Shown here: piece after piece, positions 17,712-26,954 of the stretch | Position numbering within the stretch: position 1 is the stretch's first letter | Layout of the letters: every line of letters begins with the position of its first letter | DNA from: JACDCA01 sp963810305 | Lineage (GTDB): Bacteria > Acidobacteriota > Vicinamibacteria > Vicinamibacterales > 2-12-FULL-66-21 | DNA length: 64,000 nt | Reading direction: 5' to 3' | NCBI GenBank assembly: GCA_963810305.1 | Contig: CAWEMY010000011.1 | Location: 372,001 to 436,000 of the forward strand | The notes under the pieces: generated by a model | Seen by the model: the letters and a program-made list of their open reading frames with translations, nothing else | The model's database searches: none | Told to the model about the DNA's origin: nothing | Program-made: the position numbers and the translations under genes

Positions 17712-18846
17712 CCCCGAGGACCATCGGAGCGCCCGCGAGGCTCGCGGCGTATCCGCTGGCCAGGCTCCCGAGCGGCATCCCGCCGCGGAACGCCACCATA
17801 TAAATGCTCACCACCCGCCCGCGAAGATGATCCGGCACGATCAACTGCACCAGTGACGTCGTCAACGCCGTGACCATCATCATCGCCGTCCCGGCGGCGA
17901 AGAGGAGGAGCTCGCTCAGCCAGAGCGTTCTCGACAGGGCAAATCCGACGATGAGGGCGCCGAAGGCGACTTCGATGATGAGCAGCGTCAACGCCATGTG
18001 TCTGAAGCGGCCAAGCCATGCGACAACGAGTGCGCCGGTCACCGAACCGGCCCCGACAAACGCCATCATGCGGCTGTAGAGTCCGATGTCGCCGTTGAAT
18101 GCCTCTCGCGCAAAGACCGGCAGAAACGTCATCAACGGCACTCCGAGAAATGTCGTCAGACACGCCACCGCAATAAGGGCGATGAGCGCAGGGTCGCGGC
18201 GTGTATGGCTGAAGCCACCGCGCATCTCCTGGAGCATTGGTTTCCGATCGCCGGGGATGTGCTTCACCGACAGTGACAGCAGCGCGACGATGACGACGAA
18301 GAAGGAGAGGCCGTTGAGCCCGAAGCACAGCGCCGTCCCCAGCGCGGCGATAGTGGCGCCGGCAAACAGCGACCCGAGAATACGCGACAGGTTGAACTGG
18401 ATCGAGTTCAGCGCGATCGCGTTCGGCAGGTGCTTCTTATCGACAAGTGAGGGGATCAGCGACTGATACGCCGGGCCGCCGAACGCCTGGGCGAATCCGG
18501 TGATGAACGACAGAAGCAGGATGTGAGAGATCCGGATGTGTCCGGTCCAGACCAGCCCCGCGAGTGTAAAGGCGGTAGCCATCTGGACGTATTGAGAACC
18601 GATCAGCAGTCGCCTGCGATCATGCCGATCCGCAATGACGCCGCCGAGCACGGTAAAGAGAAGGATCGGAAGCTGTCCCAGAAAGTCATCGAGGCCGAGG
18701 AAGAAAGACGACTTGGTGAGATCGAACACCAGCCAGCTTTGCGCCACCTTCTGCATCCAAGTGCCGATGGTTGAGGCAAATGCCCCAATCCAAAGAATCC
18801 TGAAATCACGGTAGGTAAGCGCCGCCAGGGCCCGCTTGAGAGGCAA
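17635..18846 (-). CDS. MFS transporter, MFS_3 (enterobactin-exporter-like) family
   Basis: 403 residues with about 12 hydrophobic segments. FRILWIGAFASTIGTWMQKVAQSWLVF at the N-terminus (only its pattern is given) and GGVIADRHDRRRLLIG, the loop 2-3 MFS motif, are typical of the EntS/MFS_3 group. Later segments include LTTFLGVPLMTFLPVFARE and PDHLRGRVVSIYMVAFRG. Substrate cannot be told from sequence. It is transcribed alone, opposite to CHAD, and its upstream gap is filled by tandem repeats. Confidence 0.85.
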   Translation of the reverse strand: MPLKRALAALTYRDFRILWIGAFASTIGTWMQKVAQSWLVFDLTKSSFFLGLDDFLGQLPILLFTVLGGVIADRHDRRRLLIGSQYVQMATAFTLAGLVWTGHIRISHILLLSFITGFAQAFGGPAYQSLIPSLVDKKHLPNAIALNSIQFNLSRILGSLFAGATIAALGTALCFGLNGLSFFVVIVALLSLSVKHIPGDRKPMLQEMRGGFSHTRRDPALIALIAVACLTTFLGVPLMTFLPVFAREAFNGDIGLYSRMMAFVGAGSVTGALVVAWLGRFRHMALTLLIIEVAFGALIVGFALSRTLWLSELLLFAAGTAMMMVTALTTSLVQLIVPDHLRGRVVSIYMVAFRGGMPLGSLASGYAASLAGAPMVLGVNGALVSLAGLYFLSRTQLASLHAE

Positions 18847-18865
18847 CGGGCTATCTTACGGGTGG

Positions 18866-18954
18866 TAACTCCTAACTCCCAACCGCACCGCTTTCGCACC
18901 CTGCACGCACCCCTGCACGGCACCCTGCACCGGCACTCTGTACCCGGCACCCCT
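18866..18954. repeat. Degenerate tandem repeats upstream of imuA
   Basis: AACTCCTAACTCCCAACC at 18866-18884 is followed by CGCACCCTGCACGCACCCC-type units with an 8-9 bp period to 18954. Two repeat families are joined. The array sits between the divergent MFS and imuA genes, so it occupies their promoter region. Confidence 0.7.
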
Positions 18955-19004
18955 ACATCCTGTGGCTTGCCTTCACCCCATCGTCAGGCGAAGATAAAGC
19001 GAAA

Positions 19005-19685
19005 ATGAGTGCGGCACGAGCGGTCATCGAATCACTGCTGCGGGACCGGAAGCTCGATGTCACGCTGACATCCGCCCACCCGTGGCAGGAGGCGGCCGAT
19101 GTCGCGGCAACCGGCGTTGACGCCATCGATGCGGCGCTCGGCGGCGGGCTGCGCCGCGGTCATCTGTCAGAGATCGTCGGGCCGCGGTCAACGGGGCGTA
19201 CGACGGTGCTGTGCAGTGTACTGGCCGCTGCAACGAGTCGTGGGGAAGTGGTCGCGCTCGTCGACAGTTGCGATCGGTTCGACCCCTCGGCGGGAGCCGA
19301 CGCCGGCATCGATCTATCGCGACTGTTGTGGATCAGAGAGACTGGCGATGCCGCACGGGCGTTGAAGGCGACCAACCTCGTGCTGCAGGCCGGCGGCTTC
19401 GGCGTGGTCGCCTTCGACCTCGCCGACGTGCCGCCGATGGCAATCCGGCAGTTTCCGTATACGACCTGGATGCGGATCGCCCGTGTCATCGAGGGAAGCC
19501 AGACGACGGCGGTGATCGTTGGCGGCGAACGGATCGCGCGCAGCCCTGGCGGTGTGACGATCGCGCTCGAGAATGGGCCGCACGCACGTGGCTGGTGGCA
19601 TGGCGACGCTGACCGCAGCCGTTTCATGCGTGGTCTCGACATTCGCCCTCGAATCGTCTCCGCCTACGCCAAGGCAGCGAGGTAA
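19005..19685 (+). CDS. imuA: ImuA, RecA-like mutasome protein
   Basis: 226 residues, a short RecA/SulA-like protein that works with ImuB and DnaE2 in SOS-induced error-prone synthesis. TGVDAIDAALGGGLRRGHLSE is the RecA-like N-terminal motif and GPRSTGRTT (59-67) takes the place of Walker A, with Arg instead of the usual Lys, so ATP binding may be weakened. LLWIRETGDAARALKATN and FGVVAFDLADV follow, as in other ImuA. imuB starts 2 bases after its stop. No clear LexA box could be recognised in the 158 bases upstream. Confidence 0.88.
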   Translation: MSAARAVIESLLRDRKLDVTLTSAHPWQEAADVAATGVDAIDAALGGGLRRGHLSEIVGPRSTGRTTVLCSVLAAATSRGEVVALVDSCDRFDPSAGADAGIDLSRLLWIRETGDAARALKATNLVLQAGGFGVVAFDLADVPPMAIRQFPYTTWMRIARVIEGSQTTAVIVGGERIARSPGGVTIALENGPHARGWWHGDADRSRFMRGLDIRPRIVSAYAKAAR

Positions 19686-19687
19686 TC

Positions 19688-21328
19688 GTGGCCGTTCCGT
19701 CCTACGACGACCTCGCCCCGTCCATCCCGGACGTCCACCCGCGGGACACCTTAGACCAAGTCACCAGGCTTGTGCCTTCTGAAGACCCCGTTGTCAACAC
19801 CTCGCACGTTTGCACCTCGCACGTAAGCACGTCGCACGTAAGCACGTCCGCACACCGCACGTCGCACGTCGCACGTCGCACGTGTCTCTTCGCTTGCATC
19901 AGGACACCGGAGGCGCATGCTGCGGCGCTCTTTGCCCTGGCGAGGGATTTTTCGCCACGCATCGAACGGTACGGTGAATCGTGCATCGTCCTCGACGTCA
20001 GCGGTCTCGGACGCCTGCTCGGCGACGCGCACGGCATCGCCGCTGAACTGCGGCGCGCGGCCGATGACCGCGGGCTGACACCGCAGATCGCGATCGCCCC
20101 GACCCAGACGGCCGCATTGTTGATGACCCTCGCGGAAAAAACATCTGTGGTGACTGACGACCCCGCCGCTGCACTGGCGCCACTACCGCTGACTGTTCTC
20201 AGCGGACTCGACCGCACGCCCGGCACCCTTCGCACCCCTCGCACCCCTCGCACCCCTCGCACCCTTCGCACCCTTCGCACTCCTCGCACCCCCCGCACCC
20301 TTTCTTCCACCCTCGACATTCTGAAACGGTGGGGGATTCGCGCCGTCGGAGAGTTTGCCGCGCTGCCGTCCGATGAGGTGGCGGCACGATTTGGTCAGGA
20401 AGGAGTAGCGCTGCAGCGTCTCGCACGCGGCATCGATCCGCGGCCGCTCGTGCCTGACAGCGGTGTGCCGCGGTTCATTCAGTCGATCGAACTCGAGTGG
20501 CCGATCGAGGAACTCGAACCCCTGTCGTTCGTGTTCGCGCGCCTGCTCGACCCGCTGGCTGTGACACTCGAGCGCGCCGACCGCGCTGCCGCGGCGATCC
20601 GCGTGGCCCTGCGTCTGGTCGACAAGACCACCCACGCGCGGATTCTTCAGTTACCGGCGCCGATCCGTGATCCGCGGGTGCTGCGGACGCTGCTCCTGCT
20701 CGATCTCGAATCGCACCCGCCCTCAGCCGGCATCGATATTGTCACGATCGAAATCGATCCGGCTCCGTCACGCATCGTTCAGTTCTCGCTGCTCGAGCGG
20801 GCGATTCCGTCGCCGGAAACAGTCGCCACACTGACCGCCCGCCTCAATGCGCTCGTGGGGGAATCGCGATGCGGTTCACCCTCGCTCCTCGATTCGCACC
20901 GGCCGGACGCATTCGAAATGCAGCGGTTCAATCCGACCGATCGCACCCCTCGCACCCCTCGCACCCCTTCGCACTCTTCCGCACCCTCTCGCACCCTTTC
21001 GCACCCTGCCGCACCCTGCCGCACCCTGCCGCACCCTGCGGCACCCCCAAGCACCCTTGTTTTGCGCCGCTTCCGTCCCCCGATTGCCGTACGGGTGGCG
21101 GTCGAGCGGGGGCGGCCGGCGCACATCGCGAATATCCGCAGAGGGGTGCCGAACGGGCGTGTTGAACAGGCGGCAGGGCCCTGGCGATCGTCCGGTTGCT
21201 GGTGGAACGCGGCCGGCGAGCAGTGGGATCGAGATGAGTGGGATGTCGCGCTCGGCGATGGTTCTCTCTGCAGGCTGTTTCGTGACCGCACCAATGAGCG
21301 GTGGTTTCTCGACGCGGTTATCGACTGA
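19688..21328 (+). CDS. imuB: ImuB, catalytically inactive Y-family polymerase homolog, with three repeat insertions
   Basis: 546 residues from a GTG start. The Y-family-like core is seen in FSPRIERYGESCIVLDVSGLGRLLGD, LGD..GIAAELRRAADDRGL, LDILKRWGIRAVGEFAALP (helix-hairpin-helix) and RLARGIDPRPLVPD. ImuB links the polymerase to the sliding clamp. Three low-complexity blocks are encoded by tandem repeats: about residues 39-65 (THV/SHV words), 176-205 (RTP and RTL tripeptides) and 418-456 (RTP, HPA). They fall at the N-terminus, before the HhH and in the C-terminal linker, so the fold can survive. No alternative start exists downstream of the first block, so the repeat is translated. Confidence 0.87.
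   Translation: MAVPSYDDLAPSIPDVHPRDTLDQVTRLVPSEDPVVNTSHVCTSHVSTSHVSTSAHRTSHVARRTCLFACIRTPEAHAAALFALARDFSPRIERYGESCIVLDVSGLGRLLGDAHGIAAELRRAADDRGLTPQIAIAPTQTAALLMTLAEKTSVVTDDPAAALAPLPLTVLSGLDRTPGTLRTPRTPRTPRTLRTLRTPRTPRTLSSTLDILKRWGIRAVGEFAALPSDEVAARFGQEGVALQRLARGIDPRPLVPDSGVPRFIQSIELEWPIEELEPLSFVFARLLDPLAVTLERADRAAAAIRVALRLVDKTTHARILQLPAPIRDPRVLRTLLLLDLESHPPSAGIDIVTIEIDPAPSRIVQFSLLERAIPSPETVATLTARLNALVGESRCGSPSLLDSHRPDAFEMQRFNPTDRTPRTPRTPSHSSAPSRTLSHPAAPCRTLPHPAAPPSTLVLRRFRPPIAVRVAVERGRPAHIANIRRGVPNGRVEQAAGPWRSSGCWWNAAGEQWDRDEWDVALGDGSLCRLFRDRTNERWFLDAVID
19801..19883. repeat. GCACGT-type tandem repeat inside imuB
   Basis: About ten units of GTCGCACGT / GTAAGCAC with an 8-9 bp period, read in frame as SHV/STS words near the ImuB N-terminus. 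Confidence 0.75.
20212..20302. repeat. CGCACCCCT tandem repeat inside imuB
   Basis: Nine to ten copies of the 9-bp unit CGCACCCCT or CGCACCCTT. Nine bases keep the frame and encode Arg-Thr-Pro or Arg-Thr-Leu. Confidence 0.8.
20941..21057. repeat. CGCACCC tandem repeat inside imuB (C-terminal linker)
   Basis: About 13 units of CGCACCC plus 1-3 variable bases. The period drifts between 9 and 10, so the encoded tripeptides change from RTP to HPA/RTL along the array. Confidence 0.8.
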
Positions 21329-21333
21329 TCGAT

Positions 21334-24300
21334 ATGTATATCGAGCTGCACGCGTCATCCGCCTTTTCCTTCCTCGACGGCGCCTCATTGCCGGAAGCGC
21401 TGATCGACCGCGCCGCGGAGCTCGGGTATCCGGCACTCGCGCTTCTCGATCGCGATGGCGTCTACGGCGCTCCACGCTTCCACATCGCCGCCAAAAAGGC
21501 CGGCATCAAAGCAATCATCGGCGCTGAACTGACAATTGCACTGAGTCGGGATGGGGATCGCGGGATGCGGGATGGGAAACCCCGTCAGTTCTGCGATGCA
21601 TTCCGCACCTCGCACTCAGCACCCCGCATTCCGCATCCCGCATTCCGACGAACGCAAGCTGTCGCTACCGGTGTTGATCGAATCCCGAGACGGCTATCGG
21701 AACCTGTGCCGGCTGGTGACGCAGATGAAACTGCGATCGCCAAAAGGTGAAGGATCTCTCGCTCTCGAGGAGCTCGATGGCCACACGGGTGGGCTCGTGG
21801 CGCTGGTCGGGCGTGCCGCGCTCAGCGGACGACGATTCGGCGTTGGCGGCCTGGTCGATCGGATCGTCGGTCTCTTCGGCGCGGCAAATACGCGGATCGA
21901 GCTGCAGCGTCACCTGTTGCGGGAGGAAGAGGCCGACAATGCGGCGTTACGCGATCTCGCATCCGCGTTTCACGTGCCGGTGATCGCGACCAATGGCGTC
22001 CGGTTCGCCGAGACCGGGTCGCGACCGCTGTACGACGTCCTCACCTGCATCCGCCACAAGACGACGCTCGAGCGTGCGGGACGGCGGCTGACGTGCAATG
22101 CCGAGCGCTATCTGAAATCCCCGGAGGCGATGGCGCGGCTGTTCGCCGATCTGCCCGAGGCACTCGCCGGCACCTGCGAGCTTGCCGAGCGCCTCGAGTA
22201 CACGATGTCGGACCTCGGCTATCGCTTCCCCGAATACCCCGTCCCGGCGGGGGAGACGATGGCGTCGTTTCTGAGAAAGATTACGCAGGCCGGCGCGCGG
22301 GGGCGGTACCGGCCGTATGACGACCGCGCCCGCCGCCAGATCGAGCGCGAGCTCGATCTCATCGAGAAGCTCGATCTCGCCGGCTACTTCCTGATCGTGT
22401 GGGACATCGTCAACTACTGCCGGCAGCACGACATCCTCGCCCAGGGGCGCGGATCAGCGGCCAACAGCGCCGTCTGCTACAGCCTCGGGATCACCGCCGT
22501 CGACCCGATCGCGATGGAGCTGCTCTTCGAGCGGTTCCTCTCCGAGGAACGCGGCGAGTGGCCGGACATCGACATCGATCTCCCGAGCGGCGACCGCCGC
22601 GAGCAGGTCATCCAGCACGTCTACCAGAAGTACGGAAAGCTCGGCGCGGCGGGCGAGGGATGACGGCCAACGTCATTACCTACCGCGGGCGGAGCGCCGC
22701 GCGCGAAGTGGGAAAGGTGCTGGCGATCGAACCGGAGCAGGTCGATCGGCTCGCGAAGGTGATGAACCACTTCGAGTTCGTCGATCCGAAAGAGACTCTC
22801 GAGCGCAACCTCCGCGAAGTCGGCATCGACTTTCACCAGCCGGTGGTGCAGACCTTCGGCCGTTTGTGGCAACAGATCCAGGACCTGCCGCGCCATCTCG
22901 GCCAGCACTCCGGCGGCATCGTCATGTGCCAGGGCCGGCTCGACGATGTGGTGCCGCTCGAGAACGCCAGCATGCCGGATCGAGTCGTCATCCAGTGGGA
23001 CAAGGACGATTGTGCCGACATGGGTCTGATCAAGATCGACCTGCTCGGTCTTGGAATGATGGCGGTGATTCAGGATGCGCTGACGCTGGTGAATTCGAAC
23101 CGGGATGCGGGATGCGCGGTGCGGGATGCGGAAGAGGTCACGGAGGACGCACCGCGCCCCCAGACCCTAGCCCCCACCCCCGAGCCCCGAGCTTCAAGCC
23201 CCGAGCCCCGAGCCTCGAGCCCCGAGCCTCGCATTGCGCACCGCGCACCGCGCACCGCGCACAGCGGCGGGCTGGATCTCGCCCATCTTCCCCCAGGAGA
23301 TCCAGCTGTGTACAAGATGCTGCAGGAAGCCGACACCGTCGGCATCTTCCAGGTCGAATCACGGGCGCAGATGGCGACGCTGCCGCGGCTCAAGCCGCAG
23401 AAGTTCTACGACATCGTTGTCGAAGTCGCGATCATTCGCCCCGGGCCGATCGTCGGCCAGATGGTGCATCCCTATTTGAAACGCCGGCAGGGGACCGAGC
23501 CGGTGACGTATCCGCACCCGTCGCTCGAACCGATCCTCAAGCGGACGCTCGGGATCCCGCTCTTCCAGGAACAGTTGCTGCGGATCGCGATGGTGGCGGC
23601 TGGATTCTCCGGCGGCGAGGCGGAGGAGTTGCGGCGTGCATTTGGATTCAAGCGATCCGAGCAGCGCATGCAGCAGATCGAGGGAAAGCTGCGCGCCGGC
23701 ATGGCGCGGCAGGGCATCATCGGCGACACGGCCGAAGCGATCATCAAGTCGATCACGTCGTTTGCGCTGTACGGATTTCCCGAATCGCATTCCGCCAGCT
23801 TCGCGCTGCTGGTCTACGCGAGTGCCTATTTGAAGGCGCACTACCCGGCGGCGTTCTACACCGCGATGCTGAACAACCAGCCGATGGGGTTTTATCATCC
23901 GGCGACGCTGGTGAAGGATGCGCAACGCCACGGCGTCCGCTTCGCTTCGATCGACGTGCAGGAGTCCGACTGGCACTGTCGCGTTCAACCCGACGGGCAG
24001 GTGCGTCTCGGCCTGATGTATGTCAACGGGCTGCGCGCAGAAACCGGCCGATTGATCGCGTCGGCCGGAATTCGGGTCCCGGGGCCCGGGACTCGGGGCT
24101 GCGGGGCTGGGGGCTGGGGACTCGGGGCTGGGGGCTCGGGGCTCGGACGTTGCTAGTTGCAAGAACCAGCTGGAAGTCGTCGCGTCAGATCGCTGTCCTA
24201 AGTGCGGCTGTGACGATCAATCGATGCTCGAAGAAACACCTGACCACACGTACTTCTGCAACGTGTGCGCGAATGAGTGGAGTGGAAAGCGCTCGGGTAT

Positions 24301-25057
24301 GCCAGCGACGTTCGCATTATCCGAGACCGAGCCCCGAGCCCCGGGTCCCGAGTCTCCAGCCCCCAGCCCCGCACCGCGGTACGTTTCGATCGAAGATTTG
24401 ATCGCCCGGACCCGCGTGCGCCGCGACGAACTGGCCACGCTCGCTGAAATCGGCGCGCTCAACTCGCTCGGCTATCACCGCCGCAGCGCGCAATGGCAAA
24501 TCGAACGAGCGGTTCGCTCCGCTGGTGAACTGTTCGCTGGGCATGACGAGGAAAACTCCCAACTTCTAACTCCCAACTCCCAAATTCCCCAGTCCCGAGT
24601 CCCGAGTCCCGAGCCCCGAGCCCCGAGTCCCCTTCGTCCGATGTCTCCTTCCGAGCGCCTGATGGCCGATTACTCAGGCACCAGCCTGACGATCGGTCCG
24701 CATCCACTCGCGCTGCGGCGGCAGGAACTCGCGATGCGCGGTGTGCTGCGGGCCATCGACCTTCCGCAGGGGCGCCACGGGCGACGCGTCCGAGTCGCGG
24801 GCGCAGTGATCACGCGGCAGCGCCCCGGCACGGCGAAGGGCTTCGTCTTCCTGACCCTCGAGGACGAAACAGGTATCGCGAATATCATCGTCCGGCCGGA
24901 TCTGTTCACCGAGCAACGCGGCACCATCGTCAGCGCCCCTTACGTCGTCGTCGAAGGGGTCCTGCAGATCCAGGAAGGGGTGACATCGATAAAAGCGGAA
25001 CGTGTCATCAGCCTCACCGGCGGAGGCCCCGACCCCGAATCCCACGACTTCCGGTAG
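21334..25057 (+). CDS. dnaE2: DnaE2 error-prone DNA polymerase III alpha, four frame segments and repeat insertions
   Basis: C-family polymerase of the mutasome. Seen in order: PHP domain start (YIELHASSAFSFLDGAS), DILAQGRGSAANSAVCYSLG, PDIDIDLPSGDRREQVIQHV (catalytic aspartates), TADTVGIFQVESRAQMATLP-like segment at 23320-23390, SFALYGFPESHSASFALLVY, and a C-terminal OB fold (LTLEDETGIANIIVRPDLF). Frame breaks lie inside a repeat at 21546-21648, near 22655, and inside a repeat just before 24150. Four repeat blocks are inserted, one of them carrying a CxxC zinc-ribbon-like stretch. Two of the three breaks fall in repeats, which points to repeat slippage. It follows imuB by 5 bases. Confidence 0.85.
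21546..21648. repeat. Head-to-head GGATGCG repeat inside dnaE2 (PHP domain)
   Basis: Left arm 21548-21577 (GGGATGCGGGATGGG words) and right arm 21598-21647 (CCGCATTCCGCATCCCGC words) are inverted copies and can fold into an imperfect hairpin. The polymerase frame changes by one inside this block. Confidence 0.72.
23100..23263. repeat. Composite inverted repeat inside dnaE2
   Basis: GGGATGCG units at 23100-23131 face GCGCACC units at 23231-23263, with CGAGCCC units (about eight) between them. The block codes for a proline/serine-rich linker (PEPRASS words) between the ALTLVN and GLDLAHLPPGDPAVYKML segments and keeps the frame. Confidence 0.75.
24073..24373. mobile_element. Candidate palindromic mini-element in dnaE2 with zinc-ribbon-like core
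   Basis: The left flank 24073-24147 (GGGCTCGGGG words) and the right flank 24320-24373 (CCGAGCCCCGAGCC words) are inverted copies of one repeat. The core of about 172 bases reads, in the frame of the downstream polymerase segment, as a short domain with CPKC and, 20 residues later, CNVC, a zinc-ribbon spacing. Ordinary DnaE2 proteins have no such domain between RLIA and the EDLIARTRVRRDELATL segment (family knowledge). No transposase is seen. Mobility is inference. Confidence 0.45.
24554..24632. repeat. Composite tandem repeat inside dnaE2 (AACTCCC and CGAGTCCC families)
   Basis: AACTCCCAACTTCTAACTCCC words to about 24587 run into CCCGAGTCCCGAGCCCCGAG words to 24632. In frame, the block encodes a Ser/Pro-rich loop before PMSPSERLMADYSG. 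Confidence 0.75.
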
Positions 25058-25063
25058 GCCGGC

Positions 25064-25120
25064 CACCTGGCACCTGGCACTTGGCACCTGGCACCTTGGC
25101 ACCCGGCACCCGGCACCTGT
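25064..25120. repeat. GGCACCT tandem repeat after dnaE2
   Basis: Seven or eight units of TGGCACC / CGGCACC with a 7-8 bp period directly after the dnaE2 stop. Confidence 0.8.
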
Positions 25121-25190
25121 GAAGCTCATCTGGCCCGCCACTTGCACTGGCAGTTCCAAGCATGCTGATCTGTGTCAATTGGAGGGAGTT

Positions 25191-26153
25191 GTGACCCTCC
25201 GCGTTCGCAACGGATTCACTCGAGCCGCCCTCGTCCTGTGCGCAATGGCAGGGCTTGGCATGGCCTGCAACCCCACCATCAAGTCGACGCTCCCGGGCCC
25301 CCCTTCTGCCGCCCAACTCGCGCAACTGTGGGTCGAACCGGATCGCGGCCGCGACCTGTTCTGGGGTGTCGGCGGCAAACGTCTGGCGCCGGACCCATCG
25401 GTCCCATATCAGGTGATCGAGATCAAGCGCGGTGGTTACAGCCGCGGTTACACGGTGCTGGATCCGAAGAAGCGCGAATGGAGTGTGAAGTTCCCACCCG
25501 AGGCGGGCACCGAGATCATCGCGTCCCGGCTCCACTGGGGCATCGGATATCATCAGCCGCCGATCTATCTGATTCGGGACTGGAGGGCGGAGAAGGCGAC
25601 ATCACCCAACCCGCAGCTGCCGGCGCGCCTTCGCGAGAAGAGCCCGGACCTGAACGGGCTCAACGACGGTGATCCATGGTCGTACTTCCAGAACCCGTTC
25701 GTCGGCACGCCGCAGTTGAACGGGCTCCTCGCACTCCAGGCGATGCTCGGCAACTCGGATCTGAAGGACGCGCAAAACGTTGTCTATTCGCTCGAGAAGC
25801 CGCTCGAAGGCGCGGCGACGTGGTATGTCGCGCGCGATCTCGGGCAGACGTTCGGCCGGACCGGCGTGATTTCGGCGCCGCGCGGCGACATCGAGGTTTA
25901 CGAGAAGACCCCGTTCATTCGCGGGGTCGAGAACGGGATGGTAAGGTTCGACTATCGCGGCCGCCACAAGGCGCTGTTCCAGAACATCCCGGCGGCGCAC
26001 GTGCGGTGGATCTGCGAGCGGCTGAACAAGTTGAGCGATCAGCAGTGGTCCGATGCATTCCGGGCGGGGGGGATCGAAGGAGAGATGGCCGAACGTTTCA
26101 TCAGACGGACCAAGCAGAAGATCGCCGAAGGCCTCGCACTCCGGGATCGTTGA
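25191..26153 (+). CDS. Conserved lipoprotein of unknown function
   Basis: 320 residues from GTG 25191, chosen because GGAGGGAG lies at 25181-25188. The signal peptide ends in a lipobox LGMAC, so the protein should be membrane-tethered. I do not recognise the family. Visible features are a conserved-looking central part (DPWSYFQNPFVGTPQLNGL, KDAQNVVYSLEKPLEGAATW) and a helical C-terminal end (VRWICERLNKLSDQQWSDAF, then FIRRTKQKIAEGL). It is the first gene of an operon with a DUF4956 protein (TGATG overlap) and a phospholipase D-like protein. The ribosome binding site can pair with bases 25195-25200 just behind the start codon. Confidence 0.7.
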   Translation: MTLRVRNGFTRAALVLCAMAGLGMACNPTIKSTLPGPPSAAQLAQLWVEPDRGRDLFWGVGGKRLAPDPSVPYQVIEIKRGGYSRGYTVLDPKKREWSVKFPPEAGTEIIASRLHWGIGYHQPPIYLIRDWRAEKATSPNPQLPARLREKSPDLNGLNDGDPWSYFQNPFVGTPQLNGLLALQAMLGNSDLKDAQNVVYSLEKPLEGAATWYVARDLGQTFGRTGVISAPRGDIEVYEKTPFIRGVENGMVRFDYRGRHKALFQNIPAAHVRWICERLNKLSDQQWSDAFRAGGIEGEMAERFIRRTKQKIAEGLALRDR

Positions 26154-26941
26154 TGCAGTCACGATTCCGCCATCTGCTACTCCCGATCCTGACCGCCGTG
26201 TTTCTCGTGTCGTCGGCCCTGCCGTTGCTGGCGCAGCTGCCTCCCGACATCACGCAGCCGGCCGCGTCGCAGCCGGCGCCGCGGCGAGACACCGACGATC
26301 ACGGCCCGCATCCTCTCCACGAGATCGACGACGCGATGGTCCGGTTGCCGTTGGCAGCCCTGCTCGGGACCGCGCTCGCGCTCCGACCGCGCCGCAAGGG
26401 GACGCCGAAGCGGACGACGCCAGTCGTCCAGACGCAAATCATCCTGGCGGTGGTCGGCGCGCTGATCATGCTGGTCGTCGGATCCAGCCTGGCCCGCGCG
26501 TTCGGTATCGTCGGCGCCGCAAACCTGATACGTTACCGATCGAAGATCGAGGACCCTAAAGACGCAGTCGTCATGCTGTGTGCCTTGGCAGTCGGCCTCG
26601 CGACCGGGGTTGGCCTTTATGCGCTCTGCGGGTTCGCCACGGCCTTTCTCGTCGCTGCGTTGTGGATCATCGAGTCGTTCGAGCCGAAGACGGGCAAGCA
26701 GTTCGACCTGAAAGTGAAGATTGGCGACAAGACCGACGAGCTCCGCCCGCAGATCGAAGCGATTCTCCGGCGCTACCGGTTGACGTACGAGCTCCGCACG
26801 TCTTCGGACGAGGAAGTCGTGTATGACGTGTCGGTCCCGCTCGAGGTGCAGACCGACCGCGTCAGCAACGTGATCCTGAAGCTGGATCCCGAGGGGCACG
26901 CGGCGGTCGAGTGGAACGAGAAAAAGGCAAAGGGAAAGTAG
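26153..26941 (+). CDS. DUF4956 / MgtC-SapB-like membrane protein
   Basis: 262 residues. An N-terminal signal-like helix and a linker rich in Pro/Asp/His precede three or four membrane helices: TQIILAVVGALIMLVVGSSL, then the family core AFGIVGAANLIRYRSKIEDP and GLATGVGLYALCGF. The C-terminal 100 residues form a cytosolic domain (DELRPQIEAILRRYRLTYEL). The GIVGAANLIRYR segment resembles MgtC/SapB and DUF4956 proteins. Substrate and role are unknown. Its start overlaps the upstream lipoprotein stop, so the two are translationally coupled. Confidence 0.75.
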   Translation: MQSRFRHLLLPILTAVFLVSSALPLLAQLPPDITQPAASQPAPRRDTDDHGPHPLHEIDDAMVRLPLAALLGTALALRPRRKGTPKRTTPVVQTQIILAVVGALIMLVVGSSLARAFGIVGAANLIRYRSKIEDPKDAVVMLCALAVGLATGVGLYALCGFATAFLVAALWIIESFEPKTGKQFDLKVKIGDKTDELRPQIEAILRRYRLTYELRTSSDEEVVYDVSVPLEVQTDRVSNVILKLDPEGHAAVEWNEKKAKGK

Positions 26942-26954
26942 GCGGCGCGAGACC

